DNA of 36,617 nucleotides, from the NCBI GenBank assembly GCA_903862845.1, contig CAIOZS010000034.1, positions 1 to 36,617 of the forward strand, read 5' to 3'. This document shows, in pieces, positions 25,924 through 34,483 of the stretch (position 1 is the stretch's first letter; the number at the start of each line of letters is the position of its first letter). The notes under the pieces are model-generated. The model made no database searches. It was not told where the DNA came from and saw nothing but the letters and a program-made list of their open reading frames with translations. The translations under genes and the position numbers were made by a program. Origin of the DNA: an uncultured Thermoleophilia bacterium (GTDB lineage Bacteria > Actinomycetota > Thermoleophilia > UBA2241).

Positions 25924-26481
25924 GTGGCCAGGCTGGGCGGAGAGATCGCGGCGACGCTGGCGGACGGGCGTGAGCTGCGCGTGCGAGACGCACGCGCACG
26001 GGACGCCCGGCCGCTGGCACGCCTGCTCGACGCCGTGGCCGCCGAGCCGCAGACCACGTTGCTCATGATCCCCGGGCAGTTCGGGGCCGGCGTCTGGCGG
26101 CGGCGCATCGCCGACAACCTCGCCGATCCGCGCTGCCTGCTGCTCGCGGCCGAACTCGACGGCGAGCTCGTCGGCAACCTCGGCCTGCACCCCGACCCGC
26201 ACCCGTGCTCGGGGCACGCCGCCGTGGTCGGGATGTCAGTCGGTGAGCGCTGGCGCGGCCTGGGGATCGGCGGCGCGCTCCTCGAGGCCTCCGCCACCTG
26301 GGCCGCGGCGCATGCGGTGCGCAAACTGGCGCTCGGGGTCTTCCCCGAGAACCGTCGCGCCGTCGGCTTCTACGAACGGCACGGGTTCGTGCGCGAGGGG
26401 CTGCGCCGCGCGCAATACGAACGTGCCGGGCGGTATCACGACGAGGTGCTCATGGCGCGCTTCCTTGCTCCTGTCTCCTGA
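25924..26481 (+). CDS. GNAT-family N-acetyltransferase
   Basis: A 185-aa acetyltransferase using acetyl-CoA; the acceptor is unknown. The fold is clear: N-terminal strand LRVRDARARDARPLARLLDAV, central strand LDGELVGNLGLHPDP, the acetyl-CoA pyrophosphate-binding loop RWRGLGIGGALLEA near 103-116, and the C-terminal NRRAVGFYERHGFVREG. This pattern resembles the L-amino-acid and ribosomal-protein (RimI/RimJ-like) acetyltransferases, but the target cannot be read from it. The GTG start lies 12 bases after ppdK, and the gene is read with it. Confidence 0.85.
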   Translation: MARLGGEIAATLADGRELRVRDARARDARPLARLLDAVAAEPQTTLLMIPGQFGAGVWRRRIADNLADPRCLLLAAELDGELVGNLGLHPDPHPCSGHAAVVGMSVGERWRGLGIGGALLEASATWAAAHAVRKLALGVFPENRRAVGFYERHGFVREGLRRAQYERAGRYHDEVLMARFLAPVS

Positions 26482-26485
26482 GGCG

Positions 26486-26857
26486 ATGGACCGCACTCGC
26501 CTGCTCACCAGCCTCGCTACGGTGGCCGCCGTCATTCTGGCCGCGCTGCCCGCGGCCCTCGTGTTCGGCCTCGGGTGGCTTACGCTGGGGCATCCCAGTG
26601 TGCCCTCCGGCGGCACCGTCCCTCCAGACACCACGTCGCCCGAGGCGTGGGTACTGTTCGCCCTGTTCTACGTCGCCTGGATGCTCGGACTGATGGTGCT
26701 GCTCATCTGGACCTATGACCGTCTCGGGCGCTACTGGCACAGCTGGGACAGGGCGCCGCGCCGCGAGAAGAAGCGGCGGCGCCGGCTCAGCGCCGGCCTG
26801 AGCTACCTGGAAGGGCAGGAGAAGGCGCGGCGCGCGGGCAAGAAGGGCGGCTCCTGA
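26486..26857 (+). CDS. Small membrane protein of unknown function
   Basis: A 123-aa protein with two hydrophobic segments (about 8-36 and 56-78) separated by a Pro/Ser/Thr loop, and a strongly basic C-terminal tail (RREKKRRRRLSAG, KARRAGKKGGS) predicted to be cytoplasmic by the positive-inside rule. I recognise no family. The ATG at 26486 lies 4 bases after the GNAT stop and the protein ends 1 base before dnaG, so it is co-transcribed with dnaG. The real start is this ATG; the frame upstream of it is antisense-like extension. Confidence 0.7.
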   Translation: MDRTRLLTSLATVAAVILAALPAALVFGLGWLTLGHPSVPSGGTVPPDTTSPEAWVLFALFYVAWMLGLMVLLIWTYDRLGRYWHSWDRAPRREKKRRRRLSAGLSYLEGQEKARRAGKKGGS

Positions 26858-26858
26858 G

Positions 26859-28688
26859 GTGCCGCTCATCGCCCGCACCAGCATCGACCAGGTGCAGGCC
26901 GCCGCCGACATCGTCGAGATCGTCGGCCAGTACACCGAGCTGCGCAAGGCCGGCGCCAATTTCAGCGGCCGCTGCCCGTTTCACGAGGAGCGCACGCCGT
27001 CGTTCTCGGTGAATCCCACGGAGAAGCTTTACTACTGCTTCGGCTGCGGCGCCGGCGGCAACCTCTTCCGCTTCGTACAGGAGAAGGAGAGCCTCGATTT
27101 CGCGGAGGCCGTCGAGTACCTGGCCGACCGCTACGGCATCGCGCTGGAGTACGACGAGTCGAGCGCTCGCGGCGACGCGGAGCGCCATCGCCGCGAGCGC
27201 CTGCGCGCCCTTCTGGAGCAAGCGACGGTCTACTACGAGCGGGTGCTGCACGACGCGGGCGCCGCGGCGCCGGCCCGCGCCTACCTCGAGCAGCGCGGTC
27301 TCGGCGACGACGTCTGCCGCCAGTTTCGCGTGGGCTTCAGCCTCGCCGGCTATGACAAGCTGCGCGAGGCGGCGCGCGCCAAGAAGTTCAGCGACCAGGA
27401 CCTGCTGGACGCCGGCCTGGTCGTGCCCGGCAAGAGCGGGCGCCCCTACGACCGCTTTCGCGGGCGCATCATGTTCCCGCTCGCCGACGACCGCGGCCGC
27501 ACGCTGGGCTTCGGCGCCCGCACCATGGGCGATGAGAAGCCCAAGTACCTCAACTCTCCCGAGACGCCGCTGTACCACAAGAGCGAGGCGGTCTTCGGTC
27601 TGCGCGCCGCCAAGGCGGCGGCGGGGCGCGAGGACCGCGTGTACGTCGTGGAGGGCTACACCGACGTCCTCGCCCTGGTGCAGGCCGGCGTGCCCAACGT
27701 TGTCGCCAGCATGGGCACCGCGCTCACCGAGCAGCAGCTTGCGCGTCTCGCGCGCGTCACCAGGAATCTCTATCTGTGCTTCGACGCCGACGCCGCCGGC
27801 CTCGGCGCGATGAGCCGGGCGCTCACCCTGGGTCGCAAGATCGGCCTCAGCCTGCACGTGGTCCGCATTCCGGATGGTCTCGACCCGGCCGACTACGTGC
27901 TTTCCGGCGCCGGCGGCGACGGTTTTCGCGCGCTTGCCGCCGAAGCGCAGACGTTGCTACAATTCCACGTCCGCGTGGCGCTCTCTACCCACGATCTCGA
28001 CAAGCCTGACGGCCGGGCAGGCGCGTTTGCGCAGCTCAAGGGGGTCCTCCGCGAGGCAGCGACGCCGATCGAGCGCGACGAAGAGCTGCGGTACGTCGCA
28101 GACAGACTGCAGCTCTCGGCAGAGAGCGTGCGCTACCTGCTCGCAGGAAGCGGGCGCTCACCCGAAGACGGAGACGCCGCCGGGGAGCGCCGCCAGGCGC
28201 CGCAGAGCGGCGGCACGGCGGCCGCTGCCGGCGGCGCCCATGAGCTCGAAGTGCGCTTCCTCGCCGGCTGCCTGGCGCGGCCTCAGAAGGGCCGCGCGGT
28301 GCTGGCCGGCGTCGATGAGAGCTTCTTCGCCACGGCCGAGACGCGCGCCGCGCTGCGCGTCGTGAAGGCGCGATTGGAGCGTGAGACAGTGGGGAACACA
28401 ACGCAGACCGTCGCGACAGCCACTGAAGAGGGCGACGACGGCGAGGCCCTCGCCGAGGTCGTCGTCAGGGCCGGCCGGGAGAGGTTTACGGCGACTGTCG
28501 TGGACGAGCTCTTCCTCAGGGTGCAGGAAGCCCACGTGAGCCGTATCATCGCGAAGCTCAAGGTCACGGCGAAGACCGACGAAAGCGGGAAGCAGGGCGC
28601 GGAGCTGATGCGGCTGCAGGCAGTGCGCCGCACGCTCCGCGAGGCGATCCGCACGATCCCGGTGGACGAGGAGTCCGACCAAGGCTAG
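26859..28688 (+). CDS. dnaG: DNA primase
   Basis: Synthesises RNA primers at the replication fork. 609 aa. The N-terminal zinc-binding domain has C39, H42, C60 and C63 (GRCPFHEE, YYCFGCGAGG). The RNA polymerase core follows (FRGRIMFPLADDRGRTLGFGAR, KYLNSPETPLYHKS), then the TOPRIM domain from about 260 (VYVVEGYTDVLALVQAGV, LYLCFDADAAGLGAM). The C-terminal 150 residues, which should bind DnaB, are less conserved. The GTG at 26859 is supported by the normal N terminus. The third-codon GC bias visibly weakens after about 27950, where a promoter-like element lies. rpoD follows after 12 bases. Confidence 0.96.
   Translation: MPLIARTSIDQVQAAADIVEIVGQYTELRKAGANFSGRCPFHEERTPSFSVNPTEKLYYCFGCGAGGNLFRFVQEKESLDFAEAVEYLADRYGIALEYDESSARGDAERHRRERLRALLEQATVYYERVLHDAGAAAPARAYLEQRGLGDDVCRQFRVGFSLAGYDKLREAARAKKFSDQDLLDAGLVVPGKSGRPYDRFRGRIMFPLADDRGRTLGFGARTMGDEKPKYLNSPETPLYHKSEAVFGLRAAKAAAGREDRVYVVEGYTDVLALVQAGVPNVVASMGTALTEQQLARLARVTRNLYLCFDADAAGLGAMSRALTLGRKIGLSLHVVRIPDGLDPADYVLSGAGGDGFRALAAEAQTLLQFHVRVALSTHDLDKPDGRAGAFAQLKGVLREAATPIERDEELRYVADRLQLSAESVRYLLAGSGRSPEDGDAAGERRQAPQSGGTAAAAGGAHELEVRFLAGCLARPQKGRAVLAGVDESFFATAETRAALRVVKARLERETVGNTTQTVATATEEGDDGEALAEVVVRAGRERFTATVVDELFLRVQEAHVSRIIAKLKVTAKTDESGKQGAELMRLQAVRRTLREAIRTIPVDEESDQG
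27934..27963 (+). promoter_or_regulatory. Possible internal promoter in dnaG serving rpoD
   Basis: TTGCCG (27934-27939), an 18-base spacer, and TGC + TACAAT (27958-27963), an extended -10 like those of rpmE and glyQ. It lies about 740 bases before rpoD. E. coli also has an rpoD promoter inside dnaG; equivalence here is inference. Confidence 0.4.
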
Positions 28689-28700
28689 GGGACGACACAC

Positions 28701-29818
<1,118 letters not shown>

Positions 29819-29822
<4 letters not shown>

Positions 29823-31330
29823 GCACCGCCGTCGACTCGACGAGTGGGGCGCCGGAGGCGGATCGCTCTGCAGCCGCCTGCGCGCCGAACGCGCGCGTCC
29901 TGCTGGTATTCCCGGGGTCGCTCTACGGCGGCCGCTGGGCCGATGGCCCGCGCGTCAAGCCCGAGCTGGTCACCATGTCGACCGAGCTGCGCCACGCGGG
30001 CTTCGCCGTCGACGTGCTCGACCTCGAGGCCGAGTGCGGCAACCCCGGCGACGACGCGGCGCGCGAGGCGTTCCTCGCGCGCGCCGACGAGCTGCTAGGC
30101 GGCCGGCAGGCCGATCTCGTCGTGATCTCGTGCTGGTCGGCGCTGCAGTACGCGGCCGCCGTGGCCGCCGCGGAGCGCGTGCGGCGGCTGCATCCGGCGG
30201 CCGTAATCGCCGCCTTCGGGTACCACGTCTCGGTGCGCCCGGACGACTTCGACGAAGCGGCCGGTCTGTTCGACTGGCTGATCGTCGGAGAGGCCGAGGC
30301 GGCGATCGTCACGGTGGCGGCCGCCGTCGCCGGCGGCGATCGCGAGACCGGCGCCTGCCGCTCGCTGGAGGGCAGGCCCCTGCCGCTCGACGCCGGGCAC
30401 GCCCCGGACTATGCCGCCTACCCGTACGCCGGCCGCGACTTGCCGGAGCTCGGCGTCTTCTTGAGCCGCGGCTGCCCCTACAACGCTCCGGCATGCCTGC
30501 TGCGTCCGGGCGGCGGCGGCTGGCACGCGTACCCGCCGCACGTCGCCGTGGCCATTCTCAGCGGCCTCTCCGAGCTCGCCCCCGCGCGCCTCGATGTGCT
30601 CGACCCCGCATTCGGGTACGACCCGGTCTGGCGTCGCGCCGTCCTCGAAGGCCTGGCCTCGGCCGACCGCCGCGACCTGGCGATCACCGTCGCCGGCCGG
30701 CCGGCCGACCTGACGCGCGGGGATATCGACAGGCTGTACGAAGCGCGCCTGCGTCTGCGCCTCGACGTGGGCACGCTTTCCCCCGCGCTGCTGTCGCGCA
30801 CGGGGCAGGCTCCGCTGCCCGCGAAGGCCGTTGCGCATGCCCTCGACCTGCTCGCCTACGCCAACGCCAAGGGCCTCGCCACGGTCGCCTCCTTCACGTT
30901 CAACCAGCCCGGCGAGTCGCGGGCGTCGGCGGCCGAGACTCTCGGCGCCCTGCAGGGCTTCGTTGCGGCTGCGCCCAACACGTCCGTCTTCGTCCAGGCG
31001 CAGTCCTGGGCGTTTTTGCCCGCCGCCGACCCCGCTGCCGACATCGAGACGCCGGCGGCGCGCTTCGGCACGCGCATCGCGCGGCCGCAGTGGTGGAAAG
31101 AACGGGCGCCGGCGGAGGCCGCCGCCAAGGAGGTCGTGGCCAGCCACGAGCTCGCCGACCTGCCGGCCGGCGACGAGAGCTACTGGCGGCCGCGCTTCGA
31201 CGAGCTGCGCGGGCGCCTCGACGCCAAGCTCACCGCCGAGGCGCGGCGTGGCCTGCGCAGCCACGAGGGTGTCGGCTCGGCCGCCGCGGGCGTGCCGCAC
31301 GGCTGGTGGGTCGAGGCGCGCTGGCACTGA
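29819..31330 (+). CDS. B12-binding/radical-SAM-like protein with a degenerate cluster motif
   Basis: A 503-aa protein built like the cobalamin-binding-domain radical SAM family. Residues about 25-175 form a Rossmann-like N-terminal domain ([54 protein letters not shown]), without an obvious cobalamin-binding DxHxx[11 protein letters not shown] leads into [11 protein letters not shown] at 217-226, where the radical SAM CxxxCxxC should be. C219 and C226 remain but the middle cysteine is Ala223 (GCT). A barrel-like domain follows ([37 protein letters not shown]). Without the third cysteine normal [4Fe-4S] binding is doubtful. The TTG start overlaps the rpoD stop (TTGA). The substrate is unknown. 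Confidence 0.7.
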
Positions 31331-31350
31331 GGCCGGCGGGCGCGGCGTGT

Positions 31351-31379
31351 TTGTCCGGGGCCGTGCCCTGGCCTATACT
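31351..31379 (+). promoter_or_regulatory. tRNA-Asn promoter
   Basis: TTGTCC (31351-31356), a 17-base spacer and TATACT (31374-31379). Transcription would start near 31386, about 10 bases before the tRNA. Confidence 0.7.
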
Positions 31380-31395
31380 CGGTCCTCCACAGCGG

Positions 31396-31467
<72 letters not shown>

Positions 31468-31471
<4 letters not shown>

Positions 31472-31494
31472 CTTTTCCTGCAAGTGGCCACTTT
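31468..31494 (+). other. Hairpin and repeat at the tRNA 3' end, candidate att/terminator region
   Basis: GCCACTT (31468-31474) pairs with AAGTGGC (31482-31488) around 7 bases, and GCCACTTT recurs at 31487-31494, so AAGTGGCCACTT at 31482-31493 is also a perfect palindrome. The structure starts at the tRNA discriminator base. It may end tRNA transcription, or reflect the integration junction. The matching copy at the far end of the element is outside the window. Confidence 0.4.
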
Positions 31495-31559
31495 CCCCCG
31501 CTCCCGCGAACGGCCCGCAGCGGCCCCGTGTCCTCCGTTTGTCCTCCTTGCTTCCACAA

Positions 31560-32819
31560 CTACCCCTCGCTGCCGTCCACGATCGAGGCAACGAGCTCGG
31601 CCGCCGACTCCTGCATGTCGGGCATGACGTGCGAGTAGAGGTCCATCGTGATCGAGATATTCTTGTGCCCGAGCCGCTCCTGGACCACCTTGGGATGGAC
31701 GCCGGCCCTCAGCGCCAAGGTCGCCCACGTGTGCCTCAGATCGTGAAGCCGGATGCGAGGCACCGGCGCCGCCTTCACCGCTTCCTCAAAGAGCTTGCTG
31801 ACCCGGTCGGGATGCCAAGGCGCACCGTCTTCGCGCACGAACACGTGGCCCGTCGCCTGCCACGCCCCGCCCCACTGGGCGGCGTCGTCGAGCTGCCGCT
31901 GGAGCTGCGCGCGCAGAGTGCCCACCGTGCCGCTGTCGATGCTGATCGAGCGGCGCGCGTCGGACTTGAGCGGTCCCTCCTGGACCGCGTAGCCGTCCTG
32001 CTTGCGCTGCCGCCTGATCATCACCTTGCCGGCGTCGAGGTCCAGCGAGTCCAGCATGAGCCCGAGCGCCTCACCGCGACGCAGTCCCGTCTGCGCGAGG
32101 AAGCGCCACACGGGGTACAGCCGCGTGTCCTTCGTGATCTCGAGGAAGGTGTGGAGCTGTCCCGCGCTCCACGTCTGCATCTCGCGTTTGTGCACCCTCG
32201 GCCGCTTCACGCCGTGGGCGGCGTTGGTGCTCACGAGCCCGTCGCGAACGGCGGCGCCCAGCGCCTTGTGGAGCGTTACCAGCGTCTGCTTGCGGGTCTG
32301 AGCGGAGGGGATGCCCCCCCGCGTGCCCTCGTGCGTCGCCATGTGCGTCCTCAGCCGCTTCACGTCGCGTGAACTGAGCTTCTGCAGAGGCACGGTGCCG
32401 AGCACCGGCACGATCCGCTCCCTGACGTGCGTCGCGTAGACGCGGATGGTGCCGGCCGTCAGTTCCTCGCCGGCGAGCGAGGGCAGCCATTCGTCGTTGA
32501 TGTAGGCGCCCAAGCTGAGCTTGGAGGGCTCCACGAAGCCGCCCAGGGCATCGGCTTGCTTCTCCGCTGTGAGCCGCGCATCTGCCTCCGTCTTCAGGCG
32601 GAAACGGTCGGGCAGCACGATCTGTCGACGGCGCTCGACATCCTCGAGGTCGCCGCCACAGACCGGGCAGGCATCGCGTTGTTCGTCGTCGGCCCAGAGC
32701 AGGCGGCCGGCGCCCCGGCCACGCTTCGCCGCGCAGGACGGGCACCGCTGAGCCGTCTGCGTGCCCAGCTCGAGCACGACCTCCCACACGTTGCCGCGTT
32801 TGCGGACGTGGCCGGTCAT
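31560..32819 (-). CDS. int: Tyrosine recombinase integrase with a zinc-ribbon-like insertion
   Basis: Site-specific recombinase expected to integrate the element at the adjacent tRNA-Asn. 419 aa. The C-terminal catalytic domain is complete: R247 in TGLRRGEALGL, H359 and R362 in HDLRHTWATLA, H385 in LGHKN, and the nucleophile Y395 in MDLYSHVM. Residues about 100-200 form the SAM-like core-binding domain. The N-terminal arm-binding domain starts VRKRGNVWEVVLELGT but is interrupted by CPSC (26-29) and CPVC (51-54), a likely zinc ribbon, before continuing RFRLKTEADARLT. The ATG at 32819 has GGGGAGG upstream and overlaps the stop of the preceding gene (ATGA). The frame is open further upstream, but that part is antisense to the coupled gene. 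Confidence 0.93.
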   Translation of the reverse strand: MTGHVRKRGNVWEVVLELGTQTAQRCPSCAAKRGRGAGRLLWADDEQRDACPVCGGDLEDVERRRQIVLPDRFRLKTEADARLTAEKQADALGGFVEPSKLSLGAYINDEWLPSLAGEELTAGTIRVYATHVRERIVPVLGTVPLQKLSSRDVKRLRTHMATHEGTRGGIPSAQTRKQTLVTLHKALGAAVRDGLVSTNAAHGVKRPRVHKREMQTWSAGQLHTFLEITKDTRLYPVWRFLAQTGLRRGEALGLMLDSLDLDAGKVMIRRQRKQDGYAVQEGPLKSDARRSISIDSGTVGTLRAQLQRQLDDAAQWGGAWQATGHVFVREDGAPWHPDRVSKLFEEAVKAAPVPRIRLHDLRHTWATLALRAGVHPKVVQERLGHKNISITMDLYSHVMPDMQESAAELVASIVDGSEG

Positions 32820-33949
32820 CGCTTGCCTCCCCATGTTTCCGAGCCCGTGAGTCGCCGCCAAGAGGCGCGCGCCTGATTGGAAAAGGACTTCGCATACGGG
32901 TCGTCCTTGACCCGGAAGCGCCACGAGCGAGGTTGTGCCTGGCCGTCGCAACGCGCGTTCCACTCGCCGCGCCGGTCCGGCCAGCTACCATCCTCACCCC
33001 GCCAGCGGTCCGCCAGCAGAGCGAGCGCGATGCCCCGTTCCTTCATCGGCTTGTCGCGCCCCGGGTTTGGCCCGCGCGCCCAGTTGTACTCCCGGCTCAC
33101 CTCTTCGGCGGAGGCTCTCCAGTTGGCGTCAAGCGAAATGCGCCACAGAGACGGCATCCCGTGCCCCGTCACGGATACCCGAATCCTCGGAATGAACGGA
33201 GTCACGCCGCACAGCGCCCACGTCGTGGCCCACTCTGGGCCAGCCTCGGCCAACGGCTGCGGGCCAACGTCGTCGACCGCGAGGCGCCTCACTAAGCGGT
33301 GCAGGCTCAGCAGCGGCCCATAGGTCGGCACCGGCACTCCCCCTGAGCTGCCGTCGCGCCGCACGTAGCGCAGTCTGAGCCGCTCCCACCCAACGTGGTC
33401 GGGATCGTCGGCAATCGGCTCGCTCTCGGCGAGGCTCGCCAGCCGGGCGAGGCGTTCGCTGAGCCCGAGCTTCATCAAGGCTTCGGCCTGCACGTCCGTC
33501 GCGTAGCGCCGCTGGGTGAAGATCGCGAGAGTGGGCTCGCCCGGCTTCGGCGCGCGCGCCGAGATCCACGACTCCAGATCATCCCACTCGACGAGGCGGC
33601 CGCCGAGAACGTCACGACGGAACGCCTGGGCGGCCGGGTCGCGCGCCGCGCGCTCGGCCAGCAACCGCGATAGACCCTCGAGGCGCGCATCGGGCGGCGT
33701 GGTCCGCTCGCGACTCTGCAGAGGCCGCTTCGGTGCCCCGGTCGGGAAGCTGGCGTCTATCTCCTGGTATTCGCTCAGCAACTTGCCGTAGGCAGCGGCA
33801 GGATTCTTGCGCGCCAGCGCCACGACGCCGCGCCTCGCGAGCTCCTGCCAAACGTCTTCACGAATCCGCCTGCCGATGTCGCTCTGCAGGCGTTCGCGCA
33901 GAGCGTCCGTGGTCATACCCGTAAGGCCCGTGCTTCGCGTATTTGCCAT
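32816..33949 (-). CDS. Unknown protein coupled to the integrase
   Basis: A 377-aa protein from ATG 33949 (MANTRSTGLTGMTTDAL). I recognise no family. It is soluble, Arg- and Trp-rich towards the C terminus, with LQSDIGRRIREDVWQELARRGVVALARKNP near the start, LPTYGPLLSLHRLVRR-like hydrophobic helices mid-protein, and a C-terminal third with EEVSREYNWARGPNPGRDK and SWPDRRGEWNARCDG followed by a short end rich in basic and aromatic residues. No catalytic motif is seen. Its stop overlaps the integrase ATG, so both are translated together, suggesting a role in integration, excision or element regulation. A promoter places transcription start at the ATG (leaderless). ATG 33916 is an alternative start. 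Confidence 0.7.
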   Translation of the reverse strand: MANTRSTGLTGMTTDALRERLQSDIGRRIREDVWQELARRGVVALARKNPAAAYGKLLSEYQEIDASFPTGAPKRPLQSRERTTPPDARLEGLSRLLAERAARDPAAQAFRRDVLGGRLVEWDDLESWISARAPKPGEPTLAIFTQRRYATDVQAEALMKLGLSERLARLASLAESEPIADDPDHVGWERLRLRYVRRDGSSGGVPVPTYGPLLSLHRLVRRLAVDDVGPQPLAEAGPEWATTWALCGVTPFIPRIRVSVTGHGMPSLWRISLDANWRASAEEVSREYNWARGPNPGRDKPMKERGIALALLADRWRGEDGSWPDRRGEWNARCDGQAQPRSWRFRVKDDPYAKSFSNQARASWRRLTGSETWGGKR

Positions 33950-33956
33950 ACTCCAA

Positions 33957-33985
33957 AGTGTACTAGAGCGCGAGCGCGGCGTCAA
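33957..33985 (-). promoter_or_regulatory. Promoter of the unknown gene and integrase, leaderless
   Basis: On the minus strand: -35 TTGACG (33980-33985), a 17-base spacer, -10 TACACT (33957-33962). The predicted start, about 7 bases on, coincides with ATG 33949, giving a leaderless mRNA. A second TTGACG at 33996-34001 forms a direct repeat 16 bases upstream and could be a regulator site. Confidence 0.6.
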
Positions 33986-34023
33986 TGCTGGCGCCCGTCA
34001 ACGGAGGGATGGTGACCTGACGA

Positions 34024-34257
34024 ATGGCCGAATTTCTACAACGAAAGCTTGTCATTACGAGAGAGCGCGAGGCGGCCAACATGAACAAGCGCCAGCTCGG
34101 CGCGAATTCGGATCTTCACCCGTCACGAATCAGCGTGATTGAGAACGGCCGAGCGATTCCCTACGACGTGGAACTCGCGCGCATCGCCGCGGCCCTCGCC
34201 TGGCCCGGCGACCCGGCCGCCCTGCTGGAAGAGGTGGACCGTGAAGGCGTCCGCTGA
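34024..34257 (+). CDS. XRE-family (Cro/CI-like) regulator
   Basis: A 77-aa single-domain DNA-binding protein. LVITREREAANMNKRQLGANSDLHPSRISVIENGRAIPYDVELARIAAAL is a typical helix-turn-helix_3 domain, with NKRQLGANSDLHPSRISVIENG the HTH itself. It is divergent from the integrase operon across 74 bases containing that operon's promoter, so it probably acts as the repressor or switch of the element. GGAGGG at 34003-34008 is too far (15 bases) for the ATG at 34024 to be optimal. It overlaps the next gene by 17 bases. Confidence 0.85.
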   Translation: MAEFLQRKLVITREREAANMNKRQLGANSDLHPSRISVIENGRAIPYDVELARIAAALAWPGDPAALLEEVDREGVR

Positions 34258-34483
34258 GCCGATCGACCTCGACGATCTGCCGCTGGCGCTCAGCGTCAAG
34301 ACTGTAGCGGCCCTCTGGAGCATGTCGACCGACGCGCTGTACGAGAGCATCGCCGCCGGTACTTGTCCCTGGCCGGTGCTCCGAGTCGGCCGCGTGATCC
34401 GCATCCCGCGGGCGGCCGTCCTGGCATCACTGGGCATCGCTGACCCGCCGCCCGCCGACGGTGCCGGGAGGTGCTCATCGTGA
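34241..34483 (+). CDS. Excisionase-type helix-turn-helix protein
   Basis: An 80-aa protein of the helix-turn-helix_17 / excisionase (MerR-like winged) group: LALSVKTVAALWSMSTDALYESIAAGTCPWPVLRVGRVIRIPRAAVLASLGI. It may be the directionality factor for the integrase or a regulator of the replication genes. The GTG at 34241 lies inside the XRE gene with AAGAGG about 6 bases upstream. Its stop overlaps the GTG of the replication gene (GTGA). The ending PPPADGAGRCSS is low in structure. Confidence 0.8.
   Translation: MKASAEPIDLDDLPLALSVKTVAALWSMSTDALYESIAAGTCPWPVLRVGRVIRIPRAAVLASLGIADPPPADGAGRCSS

Noticed and set aside
23131..26217. 1028-codon open frame on the minus strand opposite ppdK and part of the GNAT gene
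   Set aside because: Same GC artefact; the sense strand encodes a complete dikinase. Similar antisense frames at 4073-6433, 15134-17386, 20802-22970 and 28158-29690 were rejected for the same reason.
32820..32963. 48-residue N-terminal extension of the integrase
   Set aside because: ATG 32819 has a strong Shine-Dalgarno and ATGA coupling. The extension is antisense-frame translation of the end of the neighbour gene.
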